Shown: positions 53,870 through 63,437 of the stretch, piece by piece
How positions within the stretch are numbered: the first letter of the stretch is position 1
How the letters are laid out: every line of letters starts with the position of its first letter
Assembly (NCBI GenBank): GCA_036395115.1
Contig: DASWDU010000049.1
Coordinates: forward strand, 1 to 64,000
Source: Thermoplasmata archaeon
GTDB lineage: Archaea > Thermoplasmatota > Thermoplasmata > RBG-16-68-12
Direction of reading: 5' to 3'
DNA length: 64,000 bases
Position numbers and translations under genes: made by a program
Notes under the pieces: generated by a model
What the model was told of the DNA's origin: nothing
What the model saw: the letters and a program-made list of their open reading frames with translations, nothing else
The model's database searches: none

Positions 53870-55129
53870 TCACAGCTGGAGCCGTTCGAGGATGCGTTCG
53901 TACAGGGCGAACTTCTCGGACTTCGCGAAGTCCTTGATCTTGTCGGCCGGCAGCTCGCCGAGCAACTCGTCGAGGTCCTTGATCACGACCTTGAGTTCGT
54001 CCCTCAGGCCGGTGAGGTCCTTCGTCTCCTGCACCAACCGGTTCCGCTCCTCCATCACCCGCTCCATCTGGTCTTCGAGTTGCACGACCCGACCCTTGAG
54101 TTCCGTCATCTCGAGGTCGGGGGGCTTGACCGTGACCGTCGGGGTGTCCGTCCTCCCGATCGGGCCCGAGGATCCCCGCTGCTCGAGCTCCCACCGCCGG
54201 CGCTCGATGTCGACCTCCCCTTGGCTCAGCGCGTGAAGCCGCTCGTCGAGCAGCCGGCCCTTCTCCCGGAGGAGGTCCTCACGCTTCTCGAGCTCCCGCT
54301 CCTTCTCGTGCAGGCGGCTCACGAGCGTGTGGAACTCTCCCTCCCGGCGGAGGATGTCCGACTCCCGTTCCTTGAGCTGCCCGAACTCCTTCTCGCGCGA
54401 CTCGAGCTCGCGACGGAACGCCTCCACGCGACTCCGGAGGGAGGACTCCCGCGCCTTGAGCTCGTCCTCCTGCATGCGCAGGATGTTCCGGTACGTGTGC
54501 TCCATGTCGACGAGCCCCTCTTCGAGCTTGAGGATGTCCTCCTTCTGGAGCAGAAGGCCCGCGATCTGGCCTTTCAGCTCCTCGCGCTCTCGGACGTCCT
54601 TTGGATCCGTCGACGATTCGAGCGACCGGATGCGGTCCCGCGCCCGCTCGATTAGCGCGTCCATGTGCTCGAGACGCCGCTTGCGCCGGTCGAGCATCCG
54701 ATCGAACGGCTCGGCGAGCTTCCAGAGCGACTCGTCCAGCGCGCCGCCGGGTTGTTCGGAGGCGTCCGATATGGCCGGAAGATCGGCGTCGCGTCGCGCG
54801 CTGGCCGGGGGTGCGCTCCGGGCTTTCGCCCTTTCGCGGCTGAGCTGCAGGATCCGTCGCAGGTACTCTTCCGCGGGGGAACCCGCGGCGGGCTCGAGGG
54901 GCGGTCGGACGGGCGTGAGCGAGCCGGGTTCCGGGAACCTCGCGTTGCAGTTCACGCACTCCGTCGACTTGGCGGCGTTGATCGAGTTGCAAATGGGACA
55001 CAGGATCGCCTCGATCGAGCCCTCGAACGCCTTCCCGCACCGCGCGCACGCGGCGGCGTCCGGCAGCGTCTCCGCTCCGCATTCGCTGCAGTAGGCGGCG
55101 TTGCCGGGAGTGAGGGCGCGCTGGGCCAT
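53870..55129 (-). CDS. Double zinc-ribbon coiled-coil protein
   Basis: 419 residues. Two C4 zinc ribbons at the N-terminus: C14, C17, C28, C31 and C44, C47, C58, C61. Then a short linker with prolines and a coiled coil of about 300 residues (from about 115 on). A C-terminal helix, LLGELPADKIKDFAKSEKF, has the look of a docking peptide. Zinc ribbons of this double form bind nucleic acid or protein. Its heptad composition matches that of the giant protein downstream, so it may be its anchor or adaptor. Confidence 0.85.
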   Translation of the reverse strand: MAQRALTPGNAAYCSECGAETLPDAAACARCGKAFEGSIEAILCPICNSINAAKSTECVNCNARFPEPGSLTPVRPPLEPAAGSPAEEYLRRILQLSRERAKARSAPPASARRDADLPAISDASEQPGGALDESLWKLAEPFDRMLDRRKRRLEHMDALIERARDRIRSLESSTDPKDVREREELKGQIAGLLLQKEDILKLEEGLVDMEHTYRNILRMQEDELKARESSLRSRVEAFRRELESREKEFGQLKERESDILRREGEFHTLVSRLHEKERELEKREDLLREKGRLLDERLHALSQGEVDIERRRWELEQRGSSGPIGRTDTPTVTVKPPDLEMTELKGRVVQLEDQMERVMEERNRLVQETKDLTGLRDELKVVIKDLDELLGELPADKIKDFAKSEKFALYERILERLQL

Positions 55130-55165
55130 CGATGCCTGCTCGAGGACCGTGGGATCCCGGAGGTC

Positions 55166-55684
55166 TCAGTCGTACGCGTTGTACGCGAGGATCTCCGAGA
55201 GGTGTTTCCTGCCCGCCGGAGGTTCGAACGCCTCCGGGACGCCCAACGGTGTGAACCCCACCACGTGGACGTCCGCCGGGATGCTCAGGAGGGCCTTCAC
55301 CTTCTCCTCGTTGAAGGCGAAGATCCAGGAGGTCCCTAGCCCCTCACTCGTGGCCGCCACGGTGACGTTCGCAAGGGCCATGCCCACATCGACCGGATAC
55401 GAGTTCATGTATCCGCCGATCATCGCGACCGCCTCGTCGAGCCGGGCACACGCGACGACCACCAAGGGCGCGTCGGCCATGTGCTTCGAGTTCGTGCAGG
55501 CGCCCGCGAGTTTCCGCTTCGCGTCCTCGTCCGAGACGACGATGAACTTCCACGGCTGCAGGTTCTCCGCCGAATGGGCGAATCGGGCCGCGTTCATGAT
55601 CGCCTGGACTTTCTGCTCGGGGACCGGATCGGGCTTGTACTTGCTCACGCTCTTCACCGACTTGATGGCCTCAAGGGCCTCCAT
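55166..55684 (-). CDS. Nitroreductase-family FMN oxidoreductase
   Basis: 172 residues. The family's opening ALEAIKSVKSVSKYKPDPVP has K in place of the usual first R-R-S pattern, but AARFAHSAENLQPWKFIVV (FMN-site S-x-x-N-x-Q-P-W) and the late SEGLGTSWIFAF and GFTPLGVP are typical. Reduces quinones, nitro compounds or flavin-type substrates with NAD(P)H. A TATA-like CTTATTATC about 30 bases before the ATG suggests a leaderless message. Confidence 0.88.
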   Translation of the reverse strand: MEALEAIKSVKSVSKYKPDPVPEQKVQAIMNAARFAHSAENLQPWKFIVVSDEDAKRKLAGACTNSKHMADAPLVVVACARLDEAVAMIGGYMNSYPVDVGMALANVTVAATSEGLGTSWIFAFNEEKVKALLSIPADVHVVGFTPLGVPEAFEPPAGRKHLSEILAYNAYD

Positions 55685-55967
55685 ATCGTCCCGAGGCGTC
55701 CGATTTGGCGTGGTGATAATAAGCGTTTCGGGATGGTTATTCCCCTTCGACTCTCGTTGCGGAGGGAGACATCCGGCCCGAAGCGACGCTGACTCGTGAC
55801 CGCACCATTTGGCCCGGGTCCCCCGGGCGACGATCCTTCAAAATTCGACATCGTCGGGTATCCGCGGGGGACCCGCCCGAGAGATCACCGCGGAAACGGC
55901 CTAATAGAGCCAGGTTCATATGTTCCAAGCTGAAGCGCTGCCGTCGTCGCCGGCATGGGGGAGGAAG

Positions 55968-58694
55968 ATGAAATTTCGGTGGGCATCAGTCCTGACGGTT
56001 GGGACGCTCCTTCTCGTTCTCGTCCTTGCCGGCGTTCGTGGAGCGGCCACGGTCACGGAAACGAGACTCGTGCCGAACGATGGCGCCATCGGCGACCTCT
56101 TCGGCGGTCTCGGCGTGTCCATGAGCGGGGACACCGCGGTGATCGGGGCGCCGGGCAAAGACAGCGGCACGGGAGCCGCCTACGTCTTCGTCCGAAGCGG
56201 GACGACCTGGTCGCAACAGGCGAAGCTCACGGCGAGCGACGGCGCCCCGTATGACGCATTCGGAACGTTCTCCTCTATAAGCGAGAATACAACACTCGTC
56301 GGGGCCCCCTACGGTGGCAACGGCACGGGAGCCGCCTACGTCTTCGTCCGGAGCGGGACGACCTGGTCGCAACAGGCGAAGCTCACGGCGAGCGATGCCG
56401 CGCCCTTCGTGTCCTTTGGCATCTACGTGGCGCTCGACGGGGACACCGCTTTGATCGGTGCGGTCTACAAGAACAATCAGACGGAAGCCGCCTACGTCTT
56501 CGTGCGGAACGGGACGACCTGGTCTCAGCAGGCGAGGCTTACGGCAGGCGATGGGGCGTCTGGGGACGGTTTCGGCGGCTCCATCAACGGCGACGCCGCG
56601 GTAATCGGGGCCCCCGGCAAAAGAAGGGGCACCGGAGCCGCCTACGTCTACGTCCGGAATGGGACGAACTGGTCGCAGGAGGCGAAGCTTACGGCGAGCG
56701 ATGGGTTGCCGGGGGACTTGTTCGGGAATCGCGTTTCCCTCGGGAGGGACACAGCCCTCGTCACGGCCCCTGGCAAAGACAACGCTACGGGAGCCGCCTA
56801 CGTCTACGTCCGGAATGGGACGAACTGGTCGCAGGAGGCGAAGCTTGGCGCGAATGATACCGCCGCCGGTGATGCGTTCGGCCTAGGGCTCTCTCTCGAC
56901 GGAGAGATCGCCGTCATCGGGGCGCCGGGCGACGACGATCGCGGGACCGATTCTGGTTCCGCGTACCTGTTCGTCCGGAACGGTACGACTTGGTCCCAGA
57001 AAGCGAAGCTGACCGCGAGCGACGGTGCAACCGGTGATGGTTTCGCAGACGTGGGTGTGTCCGTCAGCGGTGACACGGCCCTCATCGGCGCCCCCTTCAA
57101 GGACCGCCACACGGGGGCCGCCTACATCTACGAACTTGCCTTACACGCCACCGCTCCGTCCGCGCCTCAGAACCTGGAGGGGACCGCGGGCGACGCCCAG
57201 GTCACCCTGACGTGGCAGGCACCGTCCTCCGACGGCGGTACGCCAATCACGAACTACCGGATCTACCGTGGGACCGAGTCGGGCGGCGAAGGCTTCGTCG
57301 CCGATGCAGGCACCGAGCTGACGTACACCGACACGGGCCTCACGAACGGGGTGACGTACTACTACGAAGTGGGTGCGGTGAACGCCGTGGGAGAGAGCCC
57401 GCCGTCGAGCGAGGTCTCGGCCACGCCGGCCACGATCCCGTCCGCGCCGCAGAATTTGGAAGCGACTTCCAGCGACCGCCGGGTCGACCTCGCATGGCTC
57501 GCGCCGGCCTCCAACGGAGGCCTCCCGATTACCAACTACCTCATCTACCGGGGGACGTCGCCCGGCAGCGAGACGCAGATCGCGACGCTCGGGGATGTCC
57601 GCTCCTACACGGACGTGGGAGTGACGAATGGCCTCACATATTACTATCAGGTGAGTGCGGTGAACGCCGTGGGAGAAAGCCCCCCGTCGAGCGAGGTCTC
57701 GGCCACTCCGGTCACAATCCCATCCGCGCCGCAGAACTTGGGGGCGAATCCCGGCGACGTCCGGGTTGTGCTCGCATGGCAGGCACCGTCCTCCGACGGC
57801 GGCTCGCCGATCACGAACTACTCTGTGTACCGAGGGACATCGTCAGGCGGGGAGACGCAGTTCAAGATCCTCGACGAGGTCCTTTCCTACACGGACACCG
57901 CAGTCACGAATGGCGCGACGTACTACTACCAGGTGAGCGCCTCGACCGCGATTGCAGAGGGGCCGAAGTCGGACGAAGTCGCCGCCACGCCGGCGGCGAC
58001 GCCCTCGGCCCCCGCGGTCTTCCCGCCGACGGCGGGCGATGCGCAAGTCGCGCTCTCGTGGCTGGCTCCGTCCTCCGACGGCGGATCGCCGATTACCGGC
58101 TACAACCTCTACCGCGGCACCATCGCCGCCGCGGAGTCGCTTGTCGCGGACCTCGGCAACGTCCTCTCCTACACCGACGCCGGCCTCACGAACGGCGTCA
58201 CGTATTATTATCAGGTGAGCGCGGTGAACGGGGCCGGGGAAGGCCAGCGGAGCTCAGAAGTTTCCACGATGCCGGCGCCGCCCCCGGATACCACAAAGCC
58301 CACGGTCGTGATCGTTTCGCCGACATCCGGAGCGACGGTGACGTCCGCCACCCTGACCGTCAACGGAACGGCTTCGGACAACGTCGCCGTCCAGAAGGTA
58401 GATCTCAGCATGGACGGAACGAACTGGGTCACCGCGACGGGCACGACCTCATGGTCCGCGACGGTGACGCTCCAAGAAGGCTCGAACACGATCTACGTTC
58501 GGGTGACGGACACCTCGGGCAACACGCAGACCAAGACGATTACCGTGATTTTGCAGACCCCGGTCTCGGTCGCCGGCCTGCCGCCGGTCGTCCTCATCGG
58601 CGTGGCCGTCGCGATCGTGATCGGTGTGGTCGCGGCGGCCGAGGTTGCGCTCACACTCTCGAGGCGGAGAGCGGGCCGGAAGGGACGACCGTAG
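55968..58694 (+). CDS. Surface protein with FG-GAP repeats, fibronectin III and Ig-like domains
   Basis: 908 residues from MKFRWASVLTV, chosen because GGGGGAGGA lies directly ahead. Signal peptide (1-28), then about seven FG-GAP-like repeats (to about 385, each with D-T-A-x-I-G-A-P and a W-S-Q core), four fibronectin type III domains of 90-95 residues (each with G-S/T-P-I-T-N-Y and Y-Y-x-V-x-A), one Ig-like domain (about 785-880), and a C-terminal helix plus basic tail (SRRRAGRKGRP). A typical membrane-anchored archaeal surface protein for adhesion; alternatively part of an S-layer. Promoter-like CTAATAGAG lies near 55902. Confidence 0.88.
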   Translation: MKFRWASVLTVGTLLLVLVLAGVRGAATVTETRLVPNDGAIGDLFGGLGVSMSGDTAVIGAPGKDSGTGAAYVFVRSGTTWSQQAKLTASDGAPYDAFGTFSSISENTTLVGAPYGGNGTGAAYVFVRSGTTWSQQAKLTASDAAPFVSFGIYVALDGDTALIGAVYKNNQTEAAYVFVRNGTTWSQQARLTAGDGASGDGFGGSINGDAAVIGAPGKRRGTGAAYVYVRNGTNWSQEAKLTASDGLPGDLFGNRVSLGRDTALVTAPGKDNATGAAYVYVRNGTNWSQEAKLGANDTAAGDAFGLGLSLDGEIAVIGAPGDDDRGTDSGSAYLFVRNGTTWSQKAKLTASDGATGDGFADVGVSVSGDTALIGAPFKDRHTGAAYIYELALHATAPSAPQNLEGTAGDAQVTLTWQAPSSDGGTPITNYRIYRGTESGGEGFVADAGTELTYTDTGLTNGVTYYYEVGAVNAVGESPPSSEVSATPATIPSAPQNLEATSSDRRVDLAWLAPASNGGLPITNYLIYRGTSPGSETQIATLGDVRSYTDVGVTNGLTYYYQVSAVNAVGESPPSSEVSATPVTIPSAPQNLGANPGDVRVVLAWQAPSSDGGSPITNYSVYRGTSSGGETQFKILDEVLSYTDTAVTNGATYYYQVSASTAIAEGPKSDEVAATPAATPSAPAVFPPTAGDAQVALSWLAPSSDGGSPITGYNLYRGTIAAAESLVADLGNVLSYTDAGLTNGVTYYYQVSAVNGAGEGQRSSEVSTMPAPPPDTTKPTVVIVSPTSGATVTSATLTVNGTASDNVAVQKVDLSMDGTNWVTATGTTSWSATVTLQEGSNTIYVRVTDTSGNTQTKTITVILQTPVSVAGLPPVVLIGVAVAIVIGVVAAAEVALTLSRRRAGRKGRP
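56166..56239 (+). repeat. 74-bp near-identical block in FG-GAP repeats, copy 1
   Basis: Differs in one base from 56322-56395, 156 bases downstream. A second, unlike 57-bp block at 56634-56690 is identical to 56790-56846, again 156 bases apart. Two pairs of adjacent repeats have thus been made alike, by recent duplication or gene conversion. Confidence 0.8.
56322..56395 (+). repeat. 74-bp near-identical block in FG-GAP repeats, copy 2
   Basis: Partner of the block at 56166; see there. Confidence 0.8.
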
Positions 58695-58846
58695 CACATC
58701 GGAATCCGGATCGCGCCTCGGGTCGCTCGATGGTCCGGCGCGACCTCTCGGGTGAAGGGGAACGAACGCGGAGTCTGCGCCTCCGATTCGCAACGCAGTC
58801 GAGCGAGAGAACGTTTAAGTCGCGTCACCATCTTCCGCGGCCCCGC

Positions 58847-58921
58847 GGGCCCGTAGCTTAGCCCGGTTGGAGCGCCCGGCTGATAACCGGGAGGTCGCCA
58901 GTCCAAATCTGGCCGGGCCCA
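58847..58921 (+). tRNA. tRNA-Ile (anticodon GAT)
   Basis: 75 bases: acceptor GGGCCCG pairs with CGGGCCC plus discriminator A; the anticodon arm CCCGGCTGATAACCGGG shows GAT; T arm CGCCAGTCCAAATCTGGC. No CCA is encoded and there is no intron. A box A-like TTTAAGT (58814-58820) is about 30 bases upstream. Confidence 0.96.
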
Positions 58922-58963
58922 CTTCTGGCGCGGTTCGCTCCGCCGCGTCGGCGCCTGACGGTG

Positions 58964-59413
58964 TCACGGCCGGAGGACCCGGGCGACGATCCGGAGGACT
59001 TCCTCGGCCGCGAACGGCTTCAACAGGAGCGTCACCCCGCGACGCCGTGTGGGGTCGATTTGCTCGTAGACGTACGGAAAGGCCGTGATCAAGATTGCGG
59101 GGAGCGCCGGTCGCGTTCGTCGGGCGGCTTCGATTAGCTCCACGCCGCTGGCACCGGGCATCTGGAAGTCCGTCAGGAGCAGGTCGACCTCGTCGGCCTC
59201 GATGCGCTCCAACGCCTCCTCCGCGCTCGCCGCCGTGAAGGTTCGGTAGTCGTCCATCGAAAGCAGCTCCGCCAGGTTCTCGCGGATGCCTTCGTCGTCG
59301 TCGACGACGAGGACGGACGGCCTTCGGCCTTGTGGCTCGGACCCCCTCACACAATCACCCGACGCCTCGAGACCCGCTCGGGTATTATGCGGTCGGTCAA
59401 TTCCGCTCGACAA
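58964..59413 (-). CDS. Stand-alone response regulator receiver
   Basis: 149 residues. VLVVDDDEGIR gives the acidic pair, D82 in LLLTDFQMPG is the phosphoacceptor, the conserved threonine is in AILITAF and K in LLLKPF. No output domain follows, which is common for archaeal receivers. The gene lies 18 bases after the histidine kinase gene, in the same operon, so it should be that kinase's partner. Confidence 0.92.
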   Translation of the reverse strand: MSSGIDRPHNTRAGLEASGDCVRGSEPQGRRPSVLVVDDDEGIRENLAELLSMDDYRTFTAASAEEALERIEADEVDLLLTDFQMPGASGVELIEAARRTRPALPAILITAFPYVYEQIDPTRRRGVTLLLKPFAAEEVLRIVARVLRP

Positions 59414-59431
59414 GCTTCGGGGCCCGCCGGC

Positions 59432-61267
59432 CTAAGGGGGGTCCGGCGACACATCGACCCGCGCGGGCTCGCGCGGTGGTGGCTCTCGTCCCTCGGCATC
59501 TTCGGGGCGGGGCGCCTCTGCGGACGACACGGCCTCGAGATTCCGCGGGAGCAGGACCGTGAACGCCGAGCCTCTTCCTTCCTCCGACGTGACGACGATA
59601 TCTCCGCCGTGAGCGACGACGAAGTTCTTGCTCAGCGCGAGGCCGAGGCCCGTGCCTTCCCCCTTCTTCTTCGTCGTAAAGAACGGTTCGAAGATGCGCT
59701 TCTGTACGTCCGGGGGCATGCCCGTCCCGGTGTCGGAGACGACGACGGCGAGGAAGTCCCTCTGCTCCTCCGTTCGCACCCGCACGGCGCCTTTCGACGT
59801 CGCCTCGTACGCGTTCTTCAGGAGGTTGACCAGGACCTCCTGCATGCGGATCGGATCGGCCCGGCAGGGGATCGGTCGATCCCCGAGTTCGACGCGCGTG
59901 GCGACATCGGCCTTGCAGTAGACCTCGGCTTGCTCCACGGACGCGCGGACAATCTCGGCCAAGTCGACGTCCGCGACGTTCAGCGTGCCCGGCTTCCCGA
60001 ATTTTAGGAGTTCCGCGGTGATGCTTGCGGCAATTTTCCCTTGCGCCGTGATCTTTCCAAGGCGTGTCTGAATCTCGGGGTCGTCCGTCCGGCGCTTGAT
60101 GCTCGCCGTGAGGAGCGAAATGTTCGTGAGCGGCGTGTTGATTTCGTGGGCGACGAACGAGGCGATTCGTCCCATCGAACCCCAGCGCTCGCTCTCGAGG
60201 AGTCGCCGTCGCAGTGCGGCCTCCTCCGTCACATCCCTCGCGATCGTCGCGGCTCCGACGAGTCGGCCGGCCGAATCTCGGATTGGAGAGATGGTGAGGG
60301 CGACCGAGATCCTCCGCCCGTCCTTTCGGATCCGGGTCGTTTCGAAACGAGGAATCGCCTCTCCCCTCTGGATTTTCTCCATGATTCGCCGGAGTTCGTC
60401 CCGAGCTTCGTCCGCCGCGAGGAGCGCAATTGGCTGGCCGAGTGCCTCGTCGGCCGTGTAGCCGTAGATGCGCTCGGCCCCACGGTTCCAGCTTGTGATT
60501 CGTCCCTCGAGCGTCTTCCCGATGATCGCGTCTTGCGAACTCTCGACGATGGCTGCGAGCCGCCCCATCGCTTCCTGTTCTCCCCTCCTTTCCGTGACGT
60601 CGCGCAAGACGCCGGTGAACAAGCGCCGGTCGGCCGTCCTGTATTCCCCCAACGACACTTCGATCGGGATCTCTCGTCCGTTCTTGTGGAGGCCGAAGAA
60701 CTCGATGCTCTGCCACGGGACATGCTTCTCGCCCGTCTCGTTGTACCGACGGAACGACCGGAGATGGAGGGGCCGGAACCGTTCGGGCATGAGCATCGTG
60801 AGCTCCTGGCCAAGGAGCTCGTCCTGGGAATAGCCGAAAATCCTCGCGGCCGACTCGTTCACGAACTGGATTCGACTTTTCTCGTCGATCGTCACGATGC
60901 CGTCCGCCATCGTTGCCGCGACCGTCCGGAAGCCGCTCTCGCTCGCGCGGGCGGCCTCGACGGCCTCCGCTCGCCCGAGCGTCGCTCGGCTCAGGCTCCG
61001 GGCGTATAAGGCGATCGCGACGACCGCGCCGGCGATCGGAGCGAGAAACAGCAAGCCGAGCCCGAGCGGCGCGGGCGAGAAGCCTCGAACCTGCGCGATG
61101 GCGATTGCGACCGCGATGATCACGGCGAGGGCGGACAAGCCCCCGACGAGGATCCACAGCCCGATTGTTCGCGCTGAAACCTTCGCGAGCCATCTTGGGC
61201 GGCGCCCTGGTTGCTTCCTGCCCAGCGGAGTCGATCCCGTCGGATCCGCTTCGCCGGTGGCCGTCAT
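59432..61267 (-). CDS. Membrane PAS histidine kinase
   Basis: 611 residues from MTATGEADPT (the longer frame upstream is not family-like). Two transmembrane helices (about 35-60 and 67-89), PAS 1 (about 107-225, with MADGIVTIDEKSRI), PAS 2 (about 232-345), then HisKA with H374 in FVAHEINTPLTN, and an HATPase with N-box LVNLLKNAYEA, G1 SDTGTGMPP and G2 GEGTGLGLALS. It has almost no extracellular part, so the signal is probably sensed in the membrane or by the PAS domains. Confidence 0.93.
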   Translation of the reverse strand: MTATGEADPTGSTPLGRKQPGRRPRWLAKVSARTIGLWILVGGLSALAVIIAVAIAIAQVRGFSPAPLGLGLLFLAPIAGAVVAIALYARSLSRATLGRAEAVEAARASESGFRTVAATMADGIVTIDEKSRIQFVNESAARIFGYSQDELLGQELTMLMPERFRPLHLRSFRRYNETGEKHVPWQSIEFFGLHKNGREIPIEVSLGEYRTADRRLFTGVLRDVTERRGEQEAMGRLAAIVESSQDAIIGKTLEGRITSWNRGAERIYGYTADEALGQPIALLAADEARDELRRIMEKIQRGEAIPRFETTRIRKDGRRISVALTISPIRDSAGRLVGAATIARDVTEEAALRRRLLESERWGSMGRIASFVAHEINTPLTNISLLTASIKRRTDDPEIQTRLGKITAQGKIAASITAELLKFGKPGTLNVADVDLAEIVRASVEQAEVYCKADVATRVELGDRPIPCRADPIRMQEVLVNLLKNAYEATSKGAVRVRTEEQRDFLAVVVSDTGTGMPPDVQKRIFEPFFTTKKKGEGTGLGLALSKNFVVAHGGDIVVTSEEGRGSAFTVLLPRNLEAVSSAEAPRPEDAEGREPPPREPARVDVSPDPP

Positions 61268-61535
61268 GGCTCCCTGTCCCTCTTGGCGGGAGCGGTCGAC
61301 ACTGGCCGGTGGCAGTGGGGATCGAGAACCCGGCACGCGAGCATGGAGGGCCGGGCCGCCAACGGAGTTCTCGCGGCATAAAGCTTTAGAACCTTCGTCC
61401 GGATTTTCACTTTCGGCGACCTCCCCCCGTCGCAACCATGGCTACGACAGCCGCGGGGTTGGTCACACACCTCCGGTGGAAGACCACCTTGCGGACGAGA
61501 GGCTTATCAGCGATGCTCGGCTCCATGGCCAAGTT

Positions 61536-62084
61536 ATGCCACCCGCCGAGGATCCGGTCGGGAGCGACACCGAAAGCCGCGACCTCCCGGGCGCGACCGA
61601 GGCCAGGGGCGATTCGATTCGCGAGCGCCGAACCCTTCGGTTCGTGCTCTTGAGCTTCGTCGCGGTCGGGCTCGTCGTCGCCGCGGCATTTTACGTCGAC
61701 TCGCTCTTGCCGTCTCGGCCCCTTCCGACGGACAAGCTCGTCTTTTCCGACGTGTCCCTCGTCGACGGCAACGCGTCCTTCCTCGTGCAGGGCGAATCGG
61801 GCGGACCGTATTCGTACGGCGGATTCGAGACGACGCTTGTCGTCAACGACTTTCCGGGTCCGTCCATCGGGCTCGGGCCGCCCCAGTCGATAGCACGCTT
61901 CTCGATCGGACCGAACTTCTATCGGATCACATGGCTGGATCCCGACGCCGACGGCGCCCCGGGCGTCGGCGATTCGTTCCTCGTTTCCGGCGACGGAGCC
62001 CCGCTGCCCTCGCTCAGCGCATACGAATTCGACTTGCGGTGGCAGGGAACGTGGACTGCGAAGGCGTTCTGGACGACGGACTAG
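61536..62084 (+). CDS. Membrane-anchored pilin-like protein
   Basis: 182 residues. A charged cytoplasmic part of about 35 residues, one helix (FVLLSFVAVGLVVAAAFYV) and an extracellular beta-rich domain (KLVFSDVSLVDGNASFLV ... FYRITWLDPDADGAPGVGD ... YEFDLRWQGTW). The final block, with Y-x-F-D-L-R-W, resembles the C-terminal part of archaeal type IV pilins, but no prepilin cleavage motif is plain. Start chosen at MPPAEDPVGSD. Divergent from the kinase gene. Confidence 0.65.
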   Translation: MPPAEDPVGSDTESRDLPGATEARGDSIRERRTLRFVLLSFVAVGLVVAAAFYVDSLLPSRPLPTDKLVFSDVSLVDGNASFLVQGESGGPYSYGGFETTLVVNDFPGPSIGLGPPQSIARFSIGPNFYRITWLDPDADGAPGVGDSFLVSGDGAPLPSLSAYEFDLRWQGTWTAKAFWTTD

Positions 62085-62098
62085 ATCGCCGAGGACTT

Positions 62099-62114
62099 CC
62101 GATACGAATATCGG
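62099..62114. terminator. Hairpin after the pilin-like gene
   Basis: CCGATA CGAA TATCGG, perfect six-base arms around a four-base loop, 15 bases past the stop. ATTTTCC a little further on may act as the T-rich element archaeal termination needs. It could instead be an operator before thrC. Confidence 0.35.
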
Positions 62115-62195
62115 TATTCCCGTCCGACTATTTTCCGTCACAACACTTATCTAGATTTCATCGGTCCCCGACGCGGCGCTCGGAGAGTCGATCAA

Positions 62196-63437
62196 ATGGG
62201 CTACGTGCGCGGACTTCGTTGTCGAGAGTGCGGCGCGGAGTATCCTCCGGCGCAGCTCACGGTCTGCGACGCCTGCTTCGGCCCGCTCGAAGTCGCGTAC
62301 GAGTTCGACGCGGTGCGCGAGGCGTTCCGTCGCGAGGCGCTGGCCGCCCGGTCCCGCGACCTCTGGCGGTATCGGGAGCTCCTGCCCGTCTTCGACGAAA
62401 CCGCGAAGGTCGACCTCCAGGTTGGCTTCACGCCGCTCCGGCGCGCCGAGAACCTCGGGAAGGCCCTCGACCTCCGAGACGTGTGGGTCAAGGACGACAC
62501 GGTCAATCCGACGTATTCGTTCAAAGACCGGCCGGTCGCCGTGGCGGTCGCGAAGGCTCGGGAATGGAACCTCCCCGCCGTCGGCTGCGCATCGACCGGC
62601 AACCTCGCCGCGGCCACGGCCGCCGCCGCGGCGAAGGCGCGCCTCCCTTGCTACGTCTTCGCCCCCGCCTCCCTCGAGCCGGGGAAGCTGCTCGTGCCGC
62701 GAATCTATGGGGCCACGGTCGTCGCGGTCGACGGGACGTACGACGAGGCGAACCGCGTCGCGTTGCTCGCCGCGGATCGTCGCGGTTGGGGGTTCGTGAA
62801 CATCAACCTGCGACCGTACTACGCGGAAGGTTCCAAGACGCTCTTGCTCGAGACGTGGGAGCAGCTCGGGTTCGACTTGCCCGGCGTGATCATCGTGCCC
62901 CTCGGATCCGGCCTGCTCCTCACCTCGGTCGACAAGGGAATACGAGAACTCCGCGAGCTCGACGAGGTCTCCGGGGATGCGACGCGGCTCGTGGGGACGC
63001 AGGCCTCGGGCTGCGCCCCGATCGTCCGGGGCTTCGAGGCGCCCGACGGACGACCGCGTCCCGTCAAGAGGCCCGAGACGATCGCAGAGTCCCTGGCCAT
63101 CGGCGATCCCGCGTCCGGCTACGAAGCGATTCAGGCTATGCGCACGACGCGCGGCTTCGCGGACGCTCCGAACGACGCGGAGATCCTCGGGGGACAGGGG
63201 CTCCTCGCCCGGACGGAGGGCGTGTTCACGGAACCGGCGGGCGGCACCACCGTCGCGACCCTGAAACGGGCGCGCGAGGACGGCCGGATCGATCGCGACG
63301 AGCGCGTCGTGCTGCTCGTGACGGGAAACGGGCTGAAGGCGCCCGGTGTCTGGCGGGAGACGTTCCCGCCGCTGACGCCCGTCCCGCCGACGCCCGCGGC
63401 GGTCGATGCGTTCCTCGGAGGGATCGGCCATGGTTAG
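62196..63437 (+). CDS. thrC: Threonine synthase
   Basis: 413 residues, PLP fold type II. N-terminal zinc ribbon (C9, C12, C24, C27), the PLP lysine K110 in PTYSFKDRP, and the phosphate-binding ASTGNLAAATAAAA loop. Turns O-phosphohomoserine into threonine. A TATA-like CTTATCTA (62149-62156) is about 40 bases upstream. It overlaps the ubiquitin-like gene that follows. Confidence 0.95.
   Translation: MGYVRGLRCRECGAEYPPAQLTVCDACFGPLEVAYEFDAVREAFRREALAARSRDLWRYRELLPVFDETAKVDLQVGFTPLRRAENLGKALDLRDVWVKDDTVNPTYSFKDRPVAVAVAKAREWNLPAVGCASTGNLAAATAAAAAKARLPCYVFAPASLEPGKLLVPRIYGATVVAVDGTYDEANRVALLAADRRGWGFVNINLRPYYAEGSKTLLLETWEQLGFDLPGVIIVPLGSGLLLTSVDKGIRELRELDEVSGDATRLVGTQASGCAPIVRGFEAPDGRPRPVKRPETIAESLAIGDPASGYEAIQAMRTTRGFADAPNDAEILGGQGLLARTEGVFTEPAGGTTVATLKRAREDGRIDRDERVVLLVTGNGLKAPGVWRETFPPLTPVPPTPAAVDAFLGGIGHG

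Noticed and set aside
59397-61379. Long arginine/histidine-rich open frames antisense or offset to real genes, such as this 660-codon one and 6726-8027.
   Set aside because: High GC keeps stops rare in wrong frames. The proteins have shadow-type composition and lie over genes with clear domains.
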